Shown: piece after piece, positions 15,187 to 23,016 of the stretch
Numbering within the stretch: position 1 is the first letter of the stretch
Layout: each line of letters opens with the position of its first letter
DNA from: SM1-50 sp964467345
GTDB taxonomy: Archaea > Thermoplasmatota > E2 > DHVEG-1
DNA: 29,851 bases
Assembly (NCBI GenBank): GCA_964467345.1
Contig: CAYXPY010000024.1
Coordinates: 1 to 29,851 of the forward strand
Direction of reading: 5' to 3'
Position numbers and translations under genes: made by a program
Notes under the pieces: model-generated
Told to the model about the DNA's origin: nothing
The model's database searches: none
Seen by the model: the letters and a program-made list of their open reading frames with translations, nothing else

Positions 15187-16356
15187 TCAAGTATTGCTTG
15201 GTTGTTTCTCTTTTACAAAGAACAAAAGTAACAAAAAGGAAACGACCGTCAGTCCAAGAGAAAGATAAAAGGGTGCCTCGATACTCATGGTATCCCACAG
15301 GACTCCGGCGATCAGTGATGCAGGGAACGCACACAGACCAATCACCATTTGGTACCCACCTAGGCTGCTTGCCCGGTACTCCGATGGGGCAAGCTCTGCG
15401 ACCAATGTCTTTTGCACAGGTTCAAGGGCAGCTCGATGCAACCCATAGAGGACAAAGGTAAAGATGATGAGCCAATAGCTTTGTAAGAAGATGAAGATGA
15501 GGCAGACACCCGCCCAGAACACATAGGCGACCAGCAGGACCTTTTTGCGTCCAACCTTATCAGCAAGCCTTCCGAAAGGATAGGAGAACACCGCAGCAAA
15601 AATCGTAAACACCAGGTAGAGAACCGGAACAAAAATCACTTCAAAACCGAACTGTTTCGCATAGATCAATAAGAACGAATAGCTAAACGACCCGAGGGCG
15701 AATATCGCGCTGAGCAACAGAAAAACCTTAAAATTGCTATTTAAATCCTTGAAGGACAGACCTTTGAAGATCTTTTTTGTTTCTAGTTTTCGTTCTTTAA
15801 TCAACAGGATGACAAGAAGCGCTCCGATAAGAGATGGTATCGCAGCAAAGAAGAATAACTCACGGTATCCGATGTTCAACAGCCAGAAACAGACGATGCA
15901 AAACACGATACCGAAGACCGCCCCTAGGTTGTCCATTGCTCGCAGTAACCCAAAGTTCCTGCCTCGATTCTGATCTGTTGACGCATCAGCGATGATCGCG
16001 TCTCGTGGCGCCCCTCGCATCTTACCTGCGCGGTCAAGGATCCGAAAGGGGATGATATGTTCCCAGAGTGATGAGAATGCGTATCCGATTCTTGAGGTCG
16101 CTCCAAAGACATACCCGGTCCAGACAAAGACTTTCCGGCGACGGATTTTATCTGAGATATACCCTGATATGGCTTGGGAAATCGAGACAAGGGCGTCCCC
16201 AAGTCCATCGATCAGACCAAGGATCGCCATATTAGCACCAAGCACCGTTGTGAGAAACAACGGCCAGATAGGATAGATAATATCTGAACCGAAGTCATTG
16301 AGAAACGAGGCGGCAGCAAAGGTGCGAACTGTTTTTTTGTTTTCTTTTTCTTCCAT
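15187..16356 (-). CDS. Major facilitator superfamily transporter
   Basis: The product has about 389 residues and twelve hydrophobic segments, the standard MFS number. Motif A appears in the first half as GYISDKIRRRKVFVW and in the second as GRLADKVGRKKVLL. The central loop near residues 185-205 (KERKLETKKIFKGLSF) is basic. RAGKMRGAPRDAIIAD and HRAALEPVQKTLVAEL are typical of a drug-efflux-like archaeal group, but the substrate cannot be told. I chose the ATG at 16356. The longer start at 16416 lies upstream of the transcription start predicted from the nearest TATA-like elements, and aligned relatives usually begin near ENKKTVRTF. It diverges from the ABC transporter gene at 16465. Confidence 0.85.
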   Translation of the reverse strand: MEEKENKKTVRTFAAASFLNDFGSDIIYPIWPLFLTTVLGANMAILGLIDGLGDALVSISQAISGYISDKIRRRKVFVWTGYVFGATSRIGYAFSSLWEHIIPFRILDRAGKMRGAPRDAIIADASTDQNRGRNFGLLRAMDNLGAVFGIVFCIVCFWLLNIGYRELFFFAAIPSLIGALLVILLIKERKLETKKIFKGLSFKDLNSNFKVFLLLSAIFALGSFSYSFLLIYAKQFGFEVIFVPVLYLVFTIFAAVFSYPFGRLADKVGRKKVLLVAYVFWAGVCLIFIFLQSYWLIIFTFVLYGLHRAALEPVQKTLVAELAPSEYRASSLGGYQMVIGLCAFPASLIAGVLWDTMSIEAPFYLSLGLTVVSFLLLLFFVKEKQPSNT

Positions 16357-16464
16357 GAGCGACTCTCTGGGTCTCCTGCGGTAATATGTTTCTGTGTTTT
16401 CAGAGTTTCTGTCCATAGGAGGTAAGAGCTTTTAAGCAAAAGACGATTACCGATATCGATTCGT

Positions 16465-16967
16465 ATGGCAGCTGTCGAAGTGAAAAACCTGGTAAAACGA
16501 TATGGATCCATGGATGCTGTAAAGGGAATTACCTTTTCAATAGACGAAGGAGAGATCTTCGGTCTCATCGGACCAAATGGGGCAGGAAAGACAACGACCC
16601 TTCGAGTGTTATCGACATTGCTATCTGTCAACGGGGGCTCTGTCACCATTCTTGGATATGACCTTGAAAAACAGGCAGCGGAGGTCAGAAAACACATCAG
16701 CTATCTCCCGGAGGATGCCGGGGCATACAAGAATCTTACAGGACGAGCATATCTTCAGTTCATCGCTAATTTCTTTGACCCCAAAGAGGTGCCAGCGATG
16801 GTACAAAAAGGAATTCAGATCACAGACCTTGGCGCACGCATTGATGACCGCGTGGATACCTACAGTAAGGGGATGATGCGAAGATTGCTTGTCGCAAGGG
16901 CTTTAATGACAAACCCAAAGCTAGCTATCCTTGATGAGCCGACCTCAGGTCTCGATGTCATCAACGC
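16465..16967 (+). CDS. ABC transporter ATP-binding protein (3' end lost in assembly gap)
   Basis: The first 167 residues of an ABC-2 type exporter ATPase are visible. Walker A is GPNGAGKTT at residues 36-44, the signature appears as YSKGMMRR (133-140), and Walker B is LAILDEPT (153-160), followed by SGLD. About 140 further residues are expected but fall in the N run. A TATA-like CTTTTAAGC near 16434 places transcription start about 5 bases before the ATG. It presumably forms one exporter with the permease on the other side of the gap. The two should not be read as a single fused protein. Confidence 0.92.
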
Positions 16968-17067
16968 NNNNNNNNNNNNNNNNNNNNNNNNNNNNNNNNN
17001 NNNNNNNNNNNNNNNNNNNNNNNNNNNNNNNNNNNNNNNNNNNNNNNNNNNNNNNNNNNNNNNNNNN
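16968..17067. other. Assembly gap of 100 N between ABC ATPase and permease
   Basis: Exactly 100 undetermined bases. The missing sequence should hold the ATPase C-terminus, its stop, and the start of the permease, probably 500 bases or more. The open frame across the Ns is accidental. Confidence 0.95.
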
Positions 17068-18279
17068 ATCATCATGGTCGCCTTGATTTTTGCCACCATG
17101 GGAACCAGCTTATCAGGTCTCCAAGAACAAGCATTAGAACCACCTGTTATCGGAGTCATTGTTGAGGATGACACTACGTATAGCACCATGGCATCAACTA
17201 TCCTAAAAACGAATGCTAAATCAGTCTATAACTCGACATCAACGGAAGATCTCCAGGAAGGACTAGAGGTCGTGAAGCAACATGATGGTGTGGCTGTTGT
17301 AATCATCCCCAGGAATTTCACCAACCAGATTCTGCAAGAAAAACAAGGAACATTTGAAGTGCACTGGATCATGAAAGGCACTGGTCTTATGGATTCCATT
17401 TCATCAGGATCACTTGAGTCGTTGCTCACCTACATCAACACCAACATATCAAAAGAACTCATTAAACAAAACACCACGGTGAACGCCTCGTTTGTCCTAT
17501 CACCAACAAAACGACTTGAAACAACCTCCTATAAGAACCATGAGTTCGTTGGATTGTCCCCCAACACGATATCAGGGATGCTCGCATCCCAATCGATGCT
17601 CATACCAATCGTCATGATGATGATCATCATTATGGCAGGTGGTATCGTGATTACCTCCATGGCGCTGGAAAAGGAGAATAAAACACTGGAGACATTGCTG
17701 ACATTGCCGGTGAAACGAACCAGTATCGTGAGTGGGAAAATCATCGCGGCAGCGGTCATCGGACTACTTCTTGCGATAATCTACATGATCGGGATGCAGT
17801 TCTATTTCCAGGGGTTTACGTTTTCGGTCGGGGTCAACCTAGCTACCTATGGCCTTGTACTGAACACGGTTGATTTTATCTGGATAGGCGTCTCACTGTT
17901 CCTTGCACTCATCGCAGGACTTTCACTCTGCATGCTTCTAGGGACTTTTGCGAAGAACTACAAAAGTGCACAAACCCTGACATTCCCGATTACCATGCTT
18001 GCGTTGATCCCGATGTTTATTACGATGTTTGCTGATTTTGATACACTGCCGATGGCACTAAAGGTGCTGACGTTTGCCATCCCGTTCTCCCATCCGATGA
18101 TGGCATCACGTGCCTTGCTCTTTGATGATTATTTGCTTGTTGCCGGTGGTATCGTCTATGTCGGTATCTTCGCGGCGATCACCATCAGCATCGTCGTATG
18201 GGTGTTCAAAACAGACCGGCTTCTCACCGGAACGACGAAATTCAAGTGGCTCAAAGTACTAAAACGACGACGGTTCTAA
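17068..18279 (+). CDS. ABC-2 type permease (5' end lost in assembly gap)
   Basis: The visible 403 residues begin inside the first transmembrane helix (IIMVALIFATMGTSL). A large extracytoplasmic loop follows (about 150 residues, with VIGVIVEDDTTYSTMASTIL), then five more helices from about MLIPIVMMMIIIMAGGIVI. The motif ALEKENKTLETLLTLPVKR is the cytoplasmic coupling segment typical of the NatB/YhgE-like ABC-2 exporters. The start codon and about 30-40 N-terminal residues lie in the gap. It works with the ATPase upstream; the substrate is unknown. T-rich runs after the stop (18284-18299) may end the transcript. Confidence 0.88.
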   Translation: MIMVALIFATMGTSLSGLQEQALEPPVIGVIVEDDTTYSTMASTILKTNAKSVYNSTSTEDLQEGLEVVKQHDGVAVVIIPRNFTNQILQEKQGTFEVHWIMKGTGLMDSISSGSLESLLTYINTNISKELIKQNTTVNASFVLSPTKRLETTSYKNHEFVGLSPNTISGMLASQSMLIPIVMMMIIIMAGGIVITSMALEKENKTLETLLTLPVKRTSIVSGKIIAAAVIGLLLAIIYMIGMQFYFQGFTFSVGVNLATYGLVLNTVDFIWIGVSLFLALIAGLSLCMLLGTFAKNYKSAQTLTFPITMLALIPMFITMFADFDTLPMALKVLTFAIPFSHPMMASRALLFDDYLLVAGGIVYVGIFAAITISIVVWVFKTDRLLTGTTKFKWLKVLKRRRF

Positions 18280-18283
18280 TTGC

Positions 18284-18299
18284 ATTTTTCCCCTATTTT
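18284..18299 (+). terminator. T-rich terminator after the ABC permease
   Basis: Two T runs (CATTTTTCCCC and TATTTTTAC) directly follow the stop codon, as in archaeal intrinsic termination. No hairpin is needed or seen. Confidence 0.4.
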
Positions 18300-18311
18300 T
18301 ACGTGAATAAA

Positions 18312-18322
18312 GATTATATATA
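18312..18322 (+). promoter_or_regulatory. TATA box of the C45-like hydrolase gene
   Basis: GATTATATATA is centred near 18317 and predicts transcription start near 18343. GGTGA (18344-18348) precedes the GTG start at 18356 by 7 bases. Confidence 0.5.
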
Positions 18323-18342
18323 TGTTATGTATTAGCATAACA
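18323..18342. promoter_or_regulatory. Inverted repeat between TATA box and transcription start
   Basis: TGTTATG and CATAACA are exact reverse complements separated by six bases (TATTAG). The repeat covers the space from the TATA box to the predicted transcription start, a typical place for an archaeal repressor operator. Confidence 0.45.
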
Positions 18343-18355
18343 CGGTGATAGTCGG

Positions 18356-19678
18356 GTGAAACACCCAATTATAACACTTCTCATCTGTGGGTTATTCTTC
18401 ATCATAAACTGCACCATCACCACCTCAAATGAAACACACACAGGAATAGTCACCACAGAACCACCAAGGACTTCTAATGGCTGGATTGAGACCATTTCAA
18501 ATATTACCATTGTTCATATCAAAGGAAGTTTTTACGAGATGGGATATCAATACGGCTCTCTCCTCCATGATGATATCATCAGAAACCTCCGCGGACTTGT
18601 TACACTTCTTGATTTTTTTAATGTCACCGTCGATGACTGTAAAGCACTATGGGAAATCCAAAAAAATTACATCCGTCAAGAATCCATCGATTACATCCAA
18701 GGCACCGCTGATGCCTTGAATCTCGAACTAGAAGAGTATGCATTCATGTGGGTCTTTGAAGGGATCTTCTACAGTTTATGCACCAGTTATGCCGCCTGGG
18801 GTTCAGCAACACAGAACCAAGAGCTCATCCATGTAAGGAGCATGGATGGCCCATGGATTCTCTACGACCCTGAAACCCACGAGGCGATACAAGATTATCC
18901 AGTGCTTGTTGTCGCAGATCCAGACCAAGGACATGCATTCCTCTACCCCACCTATGCAGGATACGTCGCGGAGGATGGATTCAACGACCAAGGCATATCA
19001 ATCTGCAGCATCTGGTCACCGAATTATTATGACCGGACCGTCAATGGTGCACCAATGGGAATCCGTACATTAGAGGTTCTGTACGGTGCGTCAACAGCAG
19101 AGGAAGCTATCGATATCATTACAGAAAATGAAACATTCGGATATAATTTCATTGTCTGCGATGGAAAACAACCTGAAGGCTATGCAGTGGAAAGCACTGC
19201 GAACCATACCTATATAGGAACATGGAACGACCCCTCTGAATCAAACAAGCCATTCTGGAAGATTCACTCGGTCGTACGAAGGACAAACTGTTTTCTCAAT
19301 AGAACATTAGCATCATTACAACGAGAAATCTACAACCCACGAGATTTCCGCTACGTATTCAACCTGATACCAAACTATGGATGGTTTTCAATCTGGTCCC
19401 GTTTTAAGGCAGTAAGTAACGGAATCGAAAAATCGTGGGGTACGCTAGACCTCGAGAACTCCCTTCAAATACTCAGAAAGGTGTACAGAGGGGGATATAC
19501 CTTCTTTTGGTCTCTGATCTGCAAGAAACAAGGAGACATCGAGACATGGTGGCAATGGTCGATATCTCCAAAAACAGGGGATATGTTGATTTCGTATGCG
19601 ACATCAACTCACTATGCGTTTCGCAATCCCTATGCATCTTTCAACTTATACGAACTCCTTGATTCTCAACCGAAATAA
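18356..19678 (+). CDS. Exported C45-like Ntn hydrolase (acyltransferase/amidase family)
   Basis: The 440-residue protein resembles the C45 / isopenicillin-N acyltransferase-like family, whose N-terminal nucleophile hydrolases self-cleave to expose a Cys. An N-terminal signal-like helix (ITLLICGLFFIINC, residues 6-19) indicates export; C19 could be a lipoprotein cysteine, but the box is weak. The family entry motif is IKGSFYEMGYQYGSLL (residues 55-70). The likely nucleophile is C142 in YSLCTSYAAWGSAT, followed by HVRSMDGPWILY. Several N-x-S/T sequons are present. The start is GTG at 18356 with GGTGA 7 bases before it. Such enzymes cleave or transfer amide-linked acyl groups; the substrate here is unknown. 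It is followed by another membrane-anchored protein gene with its own promoter. Confidence 0.72.
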   Translation: MKHPIITLLICGLFFIINCTITTSNETHTGIVTTEPPRTSNGWIETISNITIVHIKGSFYEMGYQYGSLLHDDIIRNLRGLVTLLDFFNVTVDDCKALWEIQKNYIRQESIDYIQGTADALNLELEEYAFMWVFEGIFYSLCTSYAAWGSATQNQELIHVRSMDGPWILYDPETHEAIQDYPVLVVADPDQGHAFLYPTYAGYVAEDGFNDQGISICSIWSPNYYDRTVNGAPMGIRTLEVLYGASTAEEAIDIITENETFGYNFIVCDGKQPEGYAVESTANHTYIGTWNDPSESNKPFWKIHSVVRRTNCFLNRTLASLQREIYNPRDFRYVFNLIPNYGWFSIWSRFKAVSNGIEKSWGTLDLENSLQILRKVYRGGYTFFWSLICKKQGDIETWWQWSISPKTGDMLISYATSTHYAFRNPYASFNLYELLDSQPK

Positions 19679-19728
19679 TTCAATAAAAAAACAATCTTTT
19701 GTTTGTGAAAAGACATTATGAGCAAACC

Positions 19729-19738
19729 TTTTTATAGG
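19729..19738 (+). promoter_or_regulatory. TATA box of the DUF362 gene
   Basis: TTTTTATAGG is centred near 19733 and gives a start near 19759. A ribosome-binding site AAGGGG (19759-19764) follows at once, and then the ATG at 19772, a leader of about 13 bases. Confidence 0.6.
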
Positions 19739-19771
19739 CCACAAGCTACTGTTTTTCTAAGGGGATATATC

Positions 19772-21655
19772 ATGAAGAATCACATTCATCAGAAAAAAAC
19801 ACGAATTTGGGAAAAAATGACCAGCTGGAAGGGAATCTGGTTCCATATCGCTGGGATTATCGCTATCATTTGGTTTTTGATCCGTGTGGTCCCAAAACCA
19901 CAACGAGCGCAATACCCATGCCAACAAGTCGCCCTGTCCCTGTCACTTGGCTATATCGCATTCTGGGGTGTTTTACTTACAGGTCTTGTCGTTTGGCTAC
20001 GGTTTGCAAAAACAAAATTCGCAAAAACAATACCAACGATTTGTACAGCATTCGTTATCCTCATCACTATCACTAGTGCCGTGTTTGCCACCAATTATTT
20101 CCAAGGGGAGCAACCTGCTGGCGCCTCCTGGGATCCTATCCCAAAACAACCTATGGGTAATGGGGTTGGAGTTAACCCTGGCCGAGTCGTCTGGGTATGG
20201 AATCCAAACGCAACAGAAGAAACACTCTCAGGTTACTGGTGGGAACAGGAGAACAACAACCAAGAAGTCATCGATCAGATGTTTTCAATCGGCATTCAAG
20301 ACCTCACAGGAGCAACAACCGACTCTGAGGCATGGGAGGCTCTTTTCTCCTATTTCAATGAGGCCCATGGAAATGGTGCTGTGAGCTATCAACCCGGTGA
20401 AAAAATCGCAATCAAAGTGAATTTAAACAACGCACTTGGGGGTATTGGAGATCCCTACGTCAAAGAGGATAACGACCGGGATGCAAGCCCCTATGTGGTC
20501 AAAGCACTGTTACGTCAGTTTGTCAATGTTGTCGGTATCTCCCAAGACGACATCACTGTCTTTGACGCCTCACGACCGATAACGAACTCGGTCTATAACC
20601 GTATCTACTATGAGACCTATCCAGCAGATCCATTAATCCCAGAGTTTGCCTCTGTTCATTATGTTGACTCCCTTGGTTTAGCCGAAGGCCGTGAACAAGT
20701 CATCCCCAGCTCGGAGACCATGCATTTCTCAGATGGAGTTGTTCGGACGCTGCCAACCTGTGTCGTTGATGCGAAGTACCTCATCAATATTCCTTTACTC
20801 AAGAGACATCCGATCAACACCGGGGTGACCTTATCAGGGAAGAATTTCTTTGGGTCGTTCATCGAGCCTGTCGCCGACATCCACCCCTATCACATTTCTG
20901 GGTTGACCATGGGTAATGCTGCCCCACAAGTCGATTTGTTCGCCTATGAGCACCTCGGGGGAAAAACACTCCTGTTCCTTGGTGATGGAACCTTCGGGAC
21001 CAAGGTGGACCATAAAACGATAGCAAAATTCTTGATGTATCCCTTTAATGATGATTGGACGAACTCCTTGTTCTTCTCACAAGACCCGGTGGCCCTTGAC
21101 TCAGTGATGTATGACTTCCTGCTCACTGAAGGAACCAACCCTATCGAAGGATCGCAGAACTATCTTCATCAAGCCGCGGTTCCTCCTCCAAATGTCTATG
21201 ACCCGGAAAACGATGGAATCTACCTTTCAGCAAGCATTGGGGTCCATGAGCATTGGGACCGGACCGTGGATATCTTCTCCTCAGAAAGGTATGTCGGCCT
21301 CTCAGGCAACGGGATTGACTATCGCACATCTGGCGAGGAGTTTGTCCGCCCGGGCGTTGTCTTTAATTCTCCTTTGGAAAAACATCTGTATTTCTTTGGA
21401 AAGGATCTCGGGGCGTTCCCGTTCACGTTCATTATCGGTAAAATCGATGTGGAAGTACAGGTCAATGGAATCGAAGGAACAGTTGAAAAAATCGAATTCT
21501 ACAAGGATGACACTCTGCAGTTTACCGATACTGAGTCCCCCTATATATGGACATGGAATAAACTTTCATTGTTCAGTCATAGAATAAAGATCATCGCCTA
21601 TTACGATGCAGTCAACACGACAAGCAATGAGATAAAGGTCTGGAAATTACTCTAA
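19772..21655 (+). CDS. Membrane-anchored DUF362 protein with C-terminal Ig-like domain
   Basis: The 627-residue protein starts with three hydrophobic helices (from about IWFHIAGIIAIIWFLI, LSLGYIAFWGVLLTGLVVW and TICTAFVILITITSAVFATN), then a large external part. The DUF362 region contains IAIKVNLNNALGG, a segment with HYVDSLGLAEG, and the hallmark LINIPLLKRHPINTGVTLSG followed by KNFFGSF. The last 75 residues (VEVQVNGIEGTVEKIEFYKD, then SPYIWTWNKL) look like a bacterial Ig-like domain. No ferredoxin CxxC clusters, common in other DUF362 proteins, are present. I rejected the in-frame ATG at 19718 because it lies upstream of the TATA box. The function is unknown. Confidence 0.8.
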   Translation: MKNHIHQKKTRIWEKMTSWKGIWFHIAGIIAIIWFLIRVVPKPQRAQYPCQQVALSLSLGYIAFWGVLLTGLVVWLRFAKTKFAKTIPTICTAFVILITITSAVFATNYFQGEQPAGASWDPIPKQPMGNGVGVNPGRVVWVWNPNATEETLSGYWWEQENNNQEVIDQMFSIGIQDLTGATTDSEAWEALFSYFNEAHGNGAVSYQPGEKIAIKVNLNNALGGIGDPYVKEDNDRDASPYVVKALLRQFVNVVGISQDDITVFDASRPITNSVYNRIYYETYPADPLIPEFASVHYVDSLGLAEGREQVIPSSETMHFSDGVVRTLPTCVVDAKYLINIPLLKRHPINTGVTLSGKNFFGSFIEPVADIHPYHISGLTMGNAAPQVDLFAYEHLGGKTLLFLGDGTFGTKVDHKTIAKFLMYPFNDDWTNSLFFSQDPVALDSVMYDFLLTEGTNPIEGSQNYLHQAAVPPPNVYDPENDGIYLSASIGVHEHWDRTVDIFSSERYVGLSGNGIDYRTSGEEFVRPGVVFNSPLEKHLYFFGKDLGAFPFTFIIGKIDVEVQVNGIEGTVEKIEFYKDDTLQFTDTESPYIWTWNKLSLFSHRIKIIAYYDAVNTTSNEIKVWKLL

Positions 21656-21701
21656 ACGTAAGGGAAATATCGGCTGATTGAGGACGTCTCTTGAACTATC
21701 T

Positions 21702-22001
21702 CTAATTAGAAGATAGATTCTTCTTTTTCATTTTTTCCAAGAATTTTATGATAACGTATAAAAAAACAGTGAGAACACTCCATAACAATAATGCAATAAT
21801 CAGAAGACCCCATAAGGCAATATTTGGGAGTTTTGAACTTATAAAAGTATATGAGGCATTACCTGATAAAATCTGGGGAAGACATCCCCACGAATCAAGT
21901 GATGGTTGAATAAATAAGACTGAGACAATTAAAGCAAAAATCCAGATGATAATCACAGAAACGAACATAGCATATGAAAGAATTTTATAATCTATCTTCA
22001 T
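21702..22001 (-). CDS. Small two-helix membrane protein
   Basis: The 99-residue protein is not recognised. It has two transmembrane segments (about residues 13-31 and 62-86), joined by an external loop with SWGCLPQILSGNASYTFISS, and a basic C-terminal tail (KFLEKMKKKNLSSN). The coding sequence is AT-rich compared with its neighbours. A TATA-like TGATATAG on the minus strand lies about 25 bases before the ATG, which suggests a leaderless message. It lies next to the toxin-antitoxin segment and faces the DUF362 gene. Confidence 0.6.
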   Translation of the reverse strand: MKIDYKILSYAMFVSVIIIWIFALIVSVLFIQPSLDSWGCLPQILSGNASYTFISSKLPNIALWGLLIIALLLWSVLTVFLYVIIKFLEKMKKKNLSSN

Positions 22002-22061
22002 ACGGCATTAAACTGACTCCAACTATATCAATTTGAGAGAAAAAATACTTTTTAAATTTTA

Positions 22062-22070
22062 AAAAAAAAT
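22062..22070 (-). terminator. Poly-T tract downstream of the toxin gene
   Basis: Nine plus-strand As give a T run on the minus strand about 85 bases after the PemK stop. It could end the toxin transcript, or be part of the promoter of the small membrane protein gene. Confidence 0.25.
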
Positions 22071-22085
22071 GAAAAGTAAGTGGAG

Positions 22086-22108
22086 AGCGGACGTGGCGGC
22101 AGTCGAAC
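22086..22108 (-). repeat. Partial duplicate of the tRNA-Arg 3' end (possible att remnant)
   Basis: The 23-base AGCGGACGTGGCGG-cag-TCGAAC matches 22786-22808, the T-arm and acceptor end of tRNA-Arg(TCT), at 21 of 23 positions. The offset is exactly 700 bases and the orientation is the same. No tRNA body follows, so it is not a functional gene. Confidence 0.7.
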
Positions 22109-22153
22109 ATGTTAGGTAATGCAGGAAAGGAATGTAAAAAGAATATTTCTTTA

Positions 22154-22471
22154 TCATTTATTCAATTCACTTAATCGTTTTTGTAGTTCATTGAAGACCA
22201 TTTGTTTTTTCTTTGTATTTAGGTGAAAGAGAGTTTTTGATATCATTGCTGTTGATATCGTAAAGATGTAATTCAATTTTATGACGCTATCTTTTTTTAT
22301 TCCGTCTTCTTTTGAGAGAGGAATCCCTTTCATTTTTGTATTGCTTGTTATACCTGCAACAACAATGTTGTCAAGTTCTTCGAATAAGACGAGTGCCGGT
22401 CTTTTTTTTATTTCGAATGTGTCGGTGAATTGAACTTGTGCAAGGACGATGTCACCGGATCTAAGCGTCAT
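22154..22471 (-). CDS. PemK/MazF-family toxin (putative mRNA interferase)
   Basis: The 105-residue protein has the PemK/MazF beginning RSGDIVLAQVQFTD, the conserved basic KKRPALVLFEE, and VVAGITSN with the Ser/Thr usually in the active site. Family members are sequence-specific RNA endonucleases inhibited by their partner. The gene overlaps the upstream antitoxin gene by 11 bases, the usual arrangement with the antitoxin first. It is AT-rich, unlike the housekeeping genes around it. The toxin fold is a firm call; RNA cleavage is inferred from the family. Confidence 0.85.
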   Translation of the reverse strand: MTLRSGDIVLAQVQFTDTFEIKKRPALVLFEELDNIVVAGITSNTKMKGIPLSKEDGIKKDSVIKLNYIFTISTAMISKTLFHLNTKKKQMVFNELQKRLSELNK

Positions 22472-22688
22472 TCCACGCCTCGTCTTCCGTATTGTCCCAT
22501 AATTCTTTCATCTTGGGTTGCTGTATTTTATGTAAGAATTCATCATACTGATTTCTCTTCTTTAGATTTTTGATAATTTCGATCATATGTGAAATTAATT
22601 CATTATACGTTTGCCTCGGATATTCTTTGTTTTTTTTCAAAGAGTCGACTACGGATTTTTCCAATTGAATCGTAGTTACATTATTCAT
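22461..22688 (-). CDS. Ribbon-helix-helix-type antitoxin
   Basis: The 75-residue protein starts NNVTTIQLEKSVVDSLKKNK, a short beta strand then helix as in archaeal RHH antitoxins, followed by EYPRQTYNELISHMIEII. The C-terminal tail MKELWDNTEDEAWNDA is the kind of segment that wraps the toxin. It lies directly upstream of, and overlaps, the PemK gene. GGTGA (22695-22699) precedes the ATG, and the palindrome TATAG-ata-CTATA just upstream is a likely operator for autoregulation. A solitary regulator is possible, but the context argues for an antitoxin. Confidence 0.8.
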   Translation of the reverse strand: MNNVTTIQLEKSVVDSLKKNKEYPRQTYNELISHMIEIIKNLKKRNQYDEFLHKIQQPKMKELWDNTEDEAWNDA

Positions 22689-22699
22689 TATATGTCACC

Positions 22700-22712
22700 T
22701 ATAGATACTATA
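22700..22712. promoter_or_regulatory. Palindrome in the toxin-antitoxin promoter
   Basis: TATAG-ATA-CTATA is a perfect inverted repeat 12 bases before the antitoxin ATG, next to TATA-like sequences at 22708-22731. Short palindromes are typical operators for RHH antitoxins. Confidence 0.4.
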
Positions 22713-22787
22713 TAAGACATTATATATAAAGATTTGGCGACGGCTTTAAAATAAGAATCCTCTACTAAAAATTATCTTCAAGAGAAG

Positions 22788-22862
22788 CGGACGTGGCGGG
22801 ATTCGAACCCGCGATTACCGACTTAGAAGGCCGGTGCCTTATCCAGGCTAGGCCACACGCCC
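22788..22862 (-). tRNA. tRNA-Arg (anticodon TCT)
   Basis: The minus strand folds as a 75-base cloverleaf. The acceptor arm is GGGCGTG with CACGTCC and discriminator G. The anticodon stem is CCGGC/GTCGG with loop CTTCTAA, and the T-loop is TTCGAAT. The anticodon TCT reads AGA. CCA is not encoded. Its 3' end is duplicated at 22086-22108. Confidence 0.93.
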
Positions 22863-22873
22863 AAAGAGAGTAG

Positions 22874-22961
22874 CGCTGAGGGGGAGATTCGAACTCCCGC
22901 TCCCCTTGCGGAGAACCGGCTCTCAAGGCCGGCGCGGTAAACCGAGCTTTGCTACCTCAGC
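22874..22961 (-). tRNA. tRNA-Ser (anticodon TGA)
   Basis: An 88-base type II tRNA. The acceptor arm is GCTGAGG with CCTCAGC and discriminator G. The anticodon stem is CCGGC/GCCGG with loop CTTGAGA, giving TGA. A long variable arm (TTCTCCGCAAGGGGAGC) marks a serine tRNA. It lies 11 bases before tRNA-Arg on the same strand, so both probably come from one transcript. Confidence 0.93.
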
Positions 22962-22993
22962 AGTGTATCAAATAATGCAAGGGTATAAGATAT

Positions 22994-23003
22994 CCTTATA
23001 AAA
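22994..23003 (-). promoter_or_regulatory. TATA box for the tRNA-Ser/tRNA-Arg unit
   Basis: The minus strand reads TTTTTATAAG, centred near 22999. Transcription would start about 12 bases before tRNA-Ser. Confidence 0.4.
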
Positions 23004-23016
23004 AAGAGTTGTTCCT

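Noticed and set aside
16357..16416. Longer N-terminus for the MFS transporter from the ATG at 16416
   Set aside because: It lies upstream of the transcription start predicted from nearby TATA-like elements and adds a charged stretch not expected in the family.
16465..18279. A single 604-residue ABC ATPase-permease fusion
   Set aside because: The joining part is 100 Ns; both halves are incomplete in ways that require more sequence and at least one stop and start between them.
19718..19771. Upstream ATG at 19718 for the DUF362 gene
   Set aside because: It lies before the TATA box; the ATG at 19772 has AAGGGG in front and gives the proper membrane-protein N-terminus.
22086..22108. A second tRNA gene at this place
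   Set aside because: Only the T-arm and 3' acceptor strand are recognisable; no anticodon arm, D-arm or 5' acceptor strand follows.
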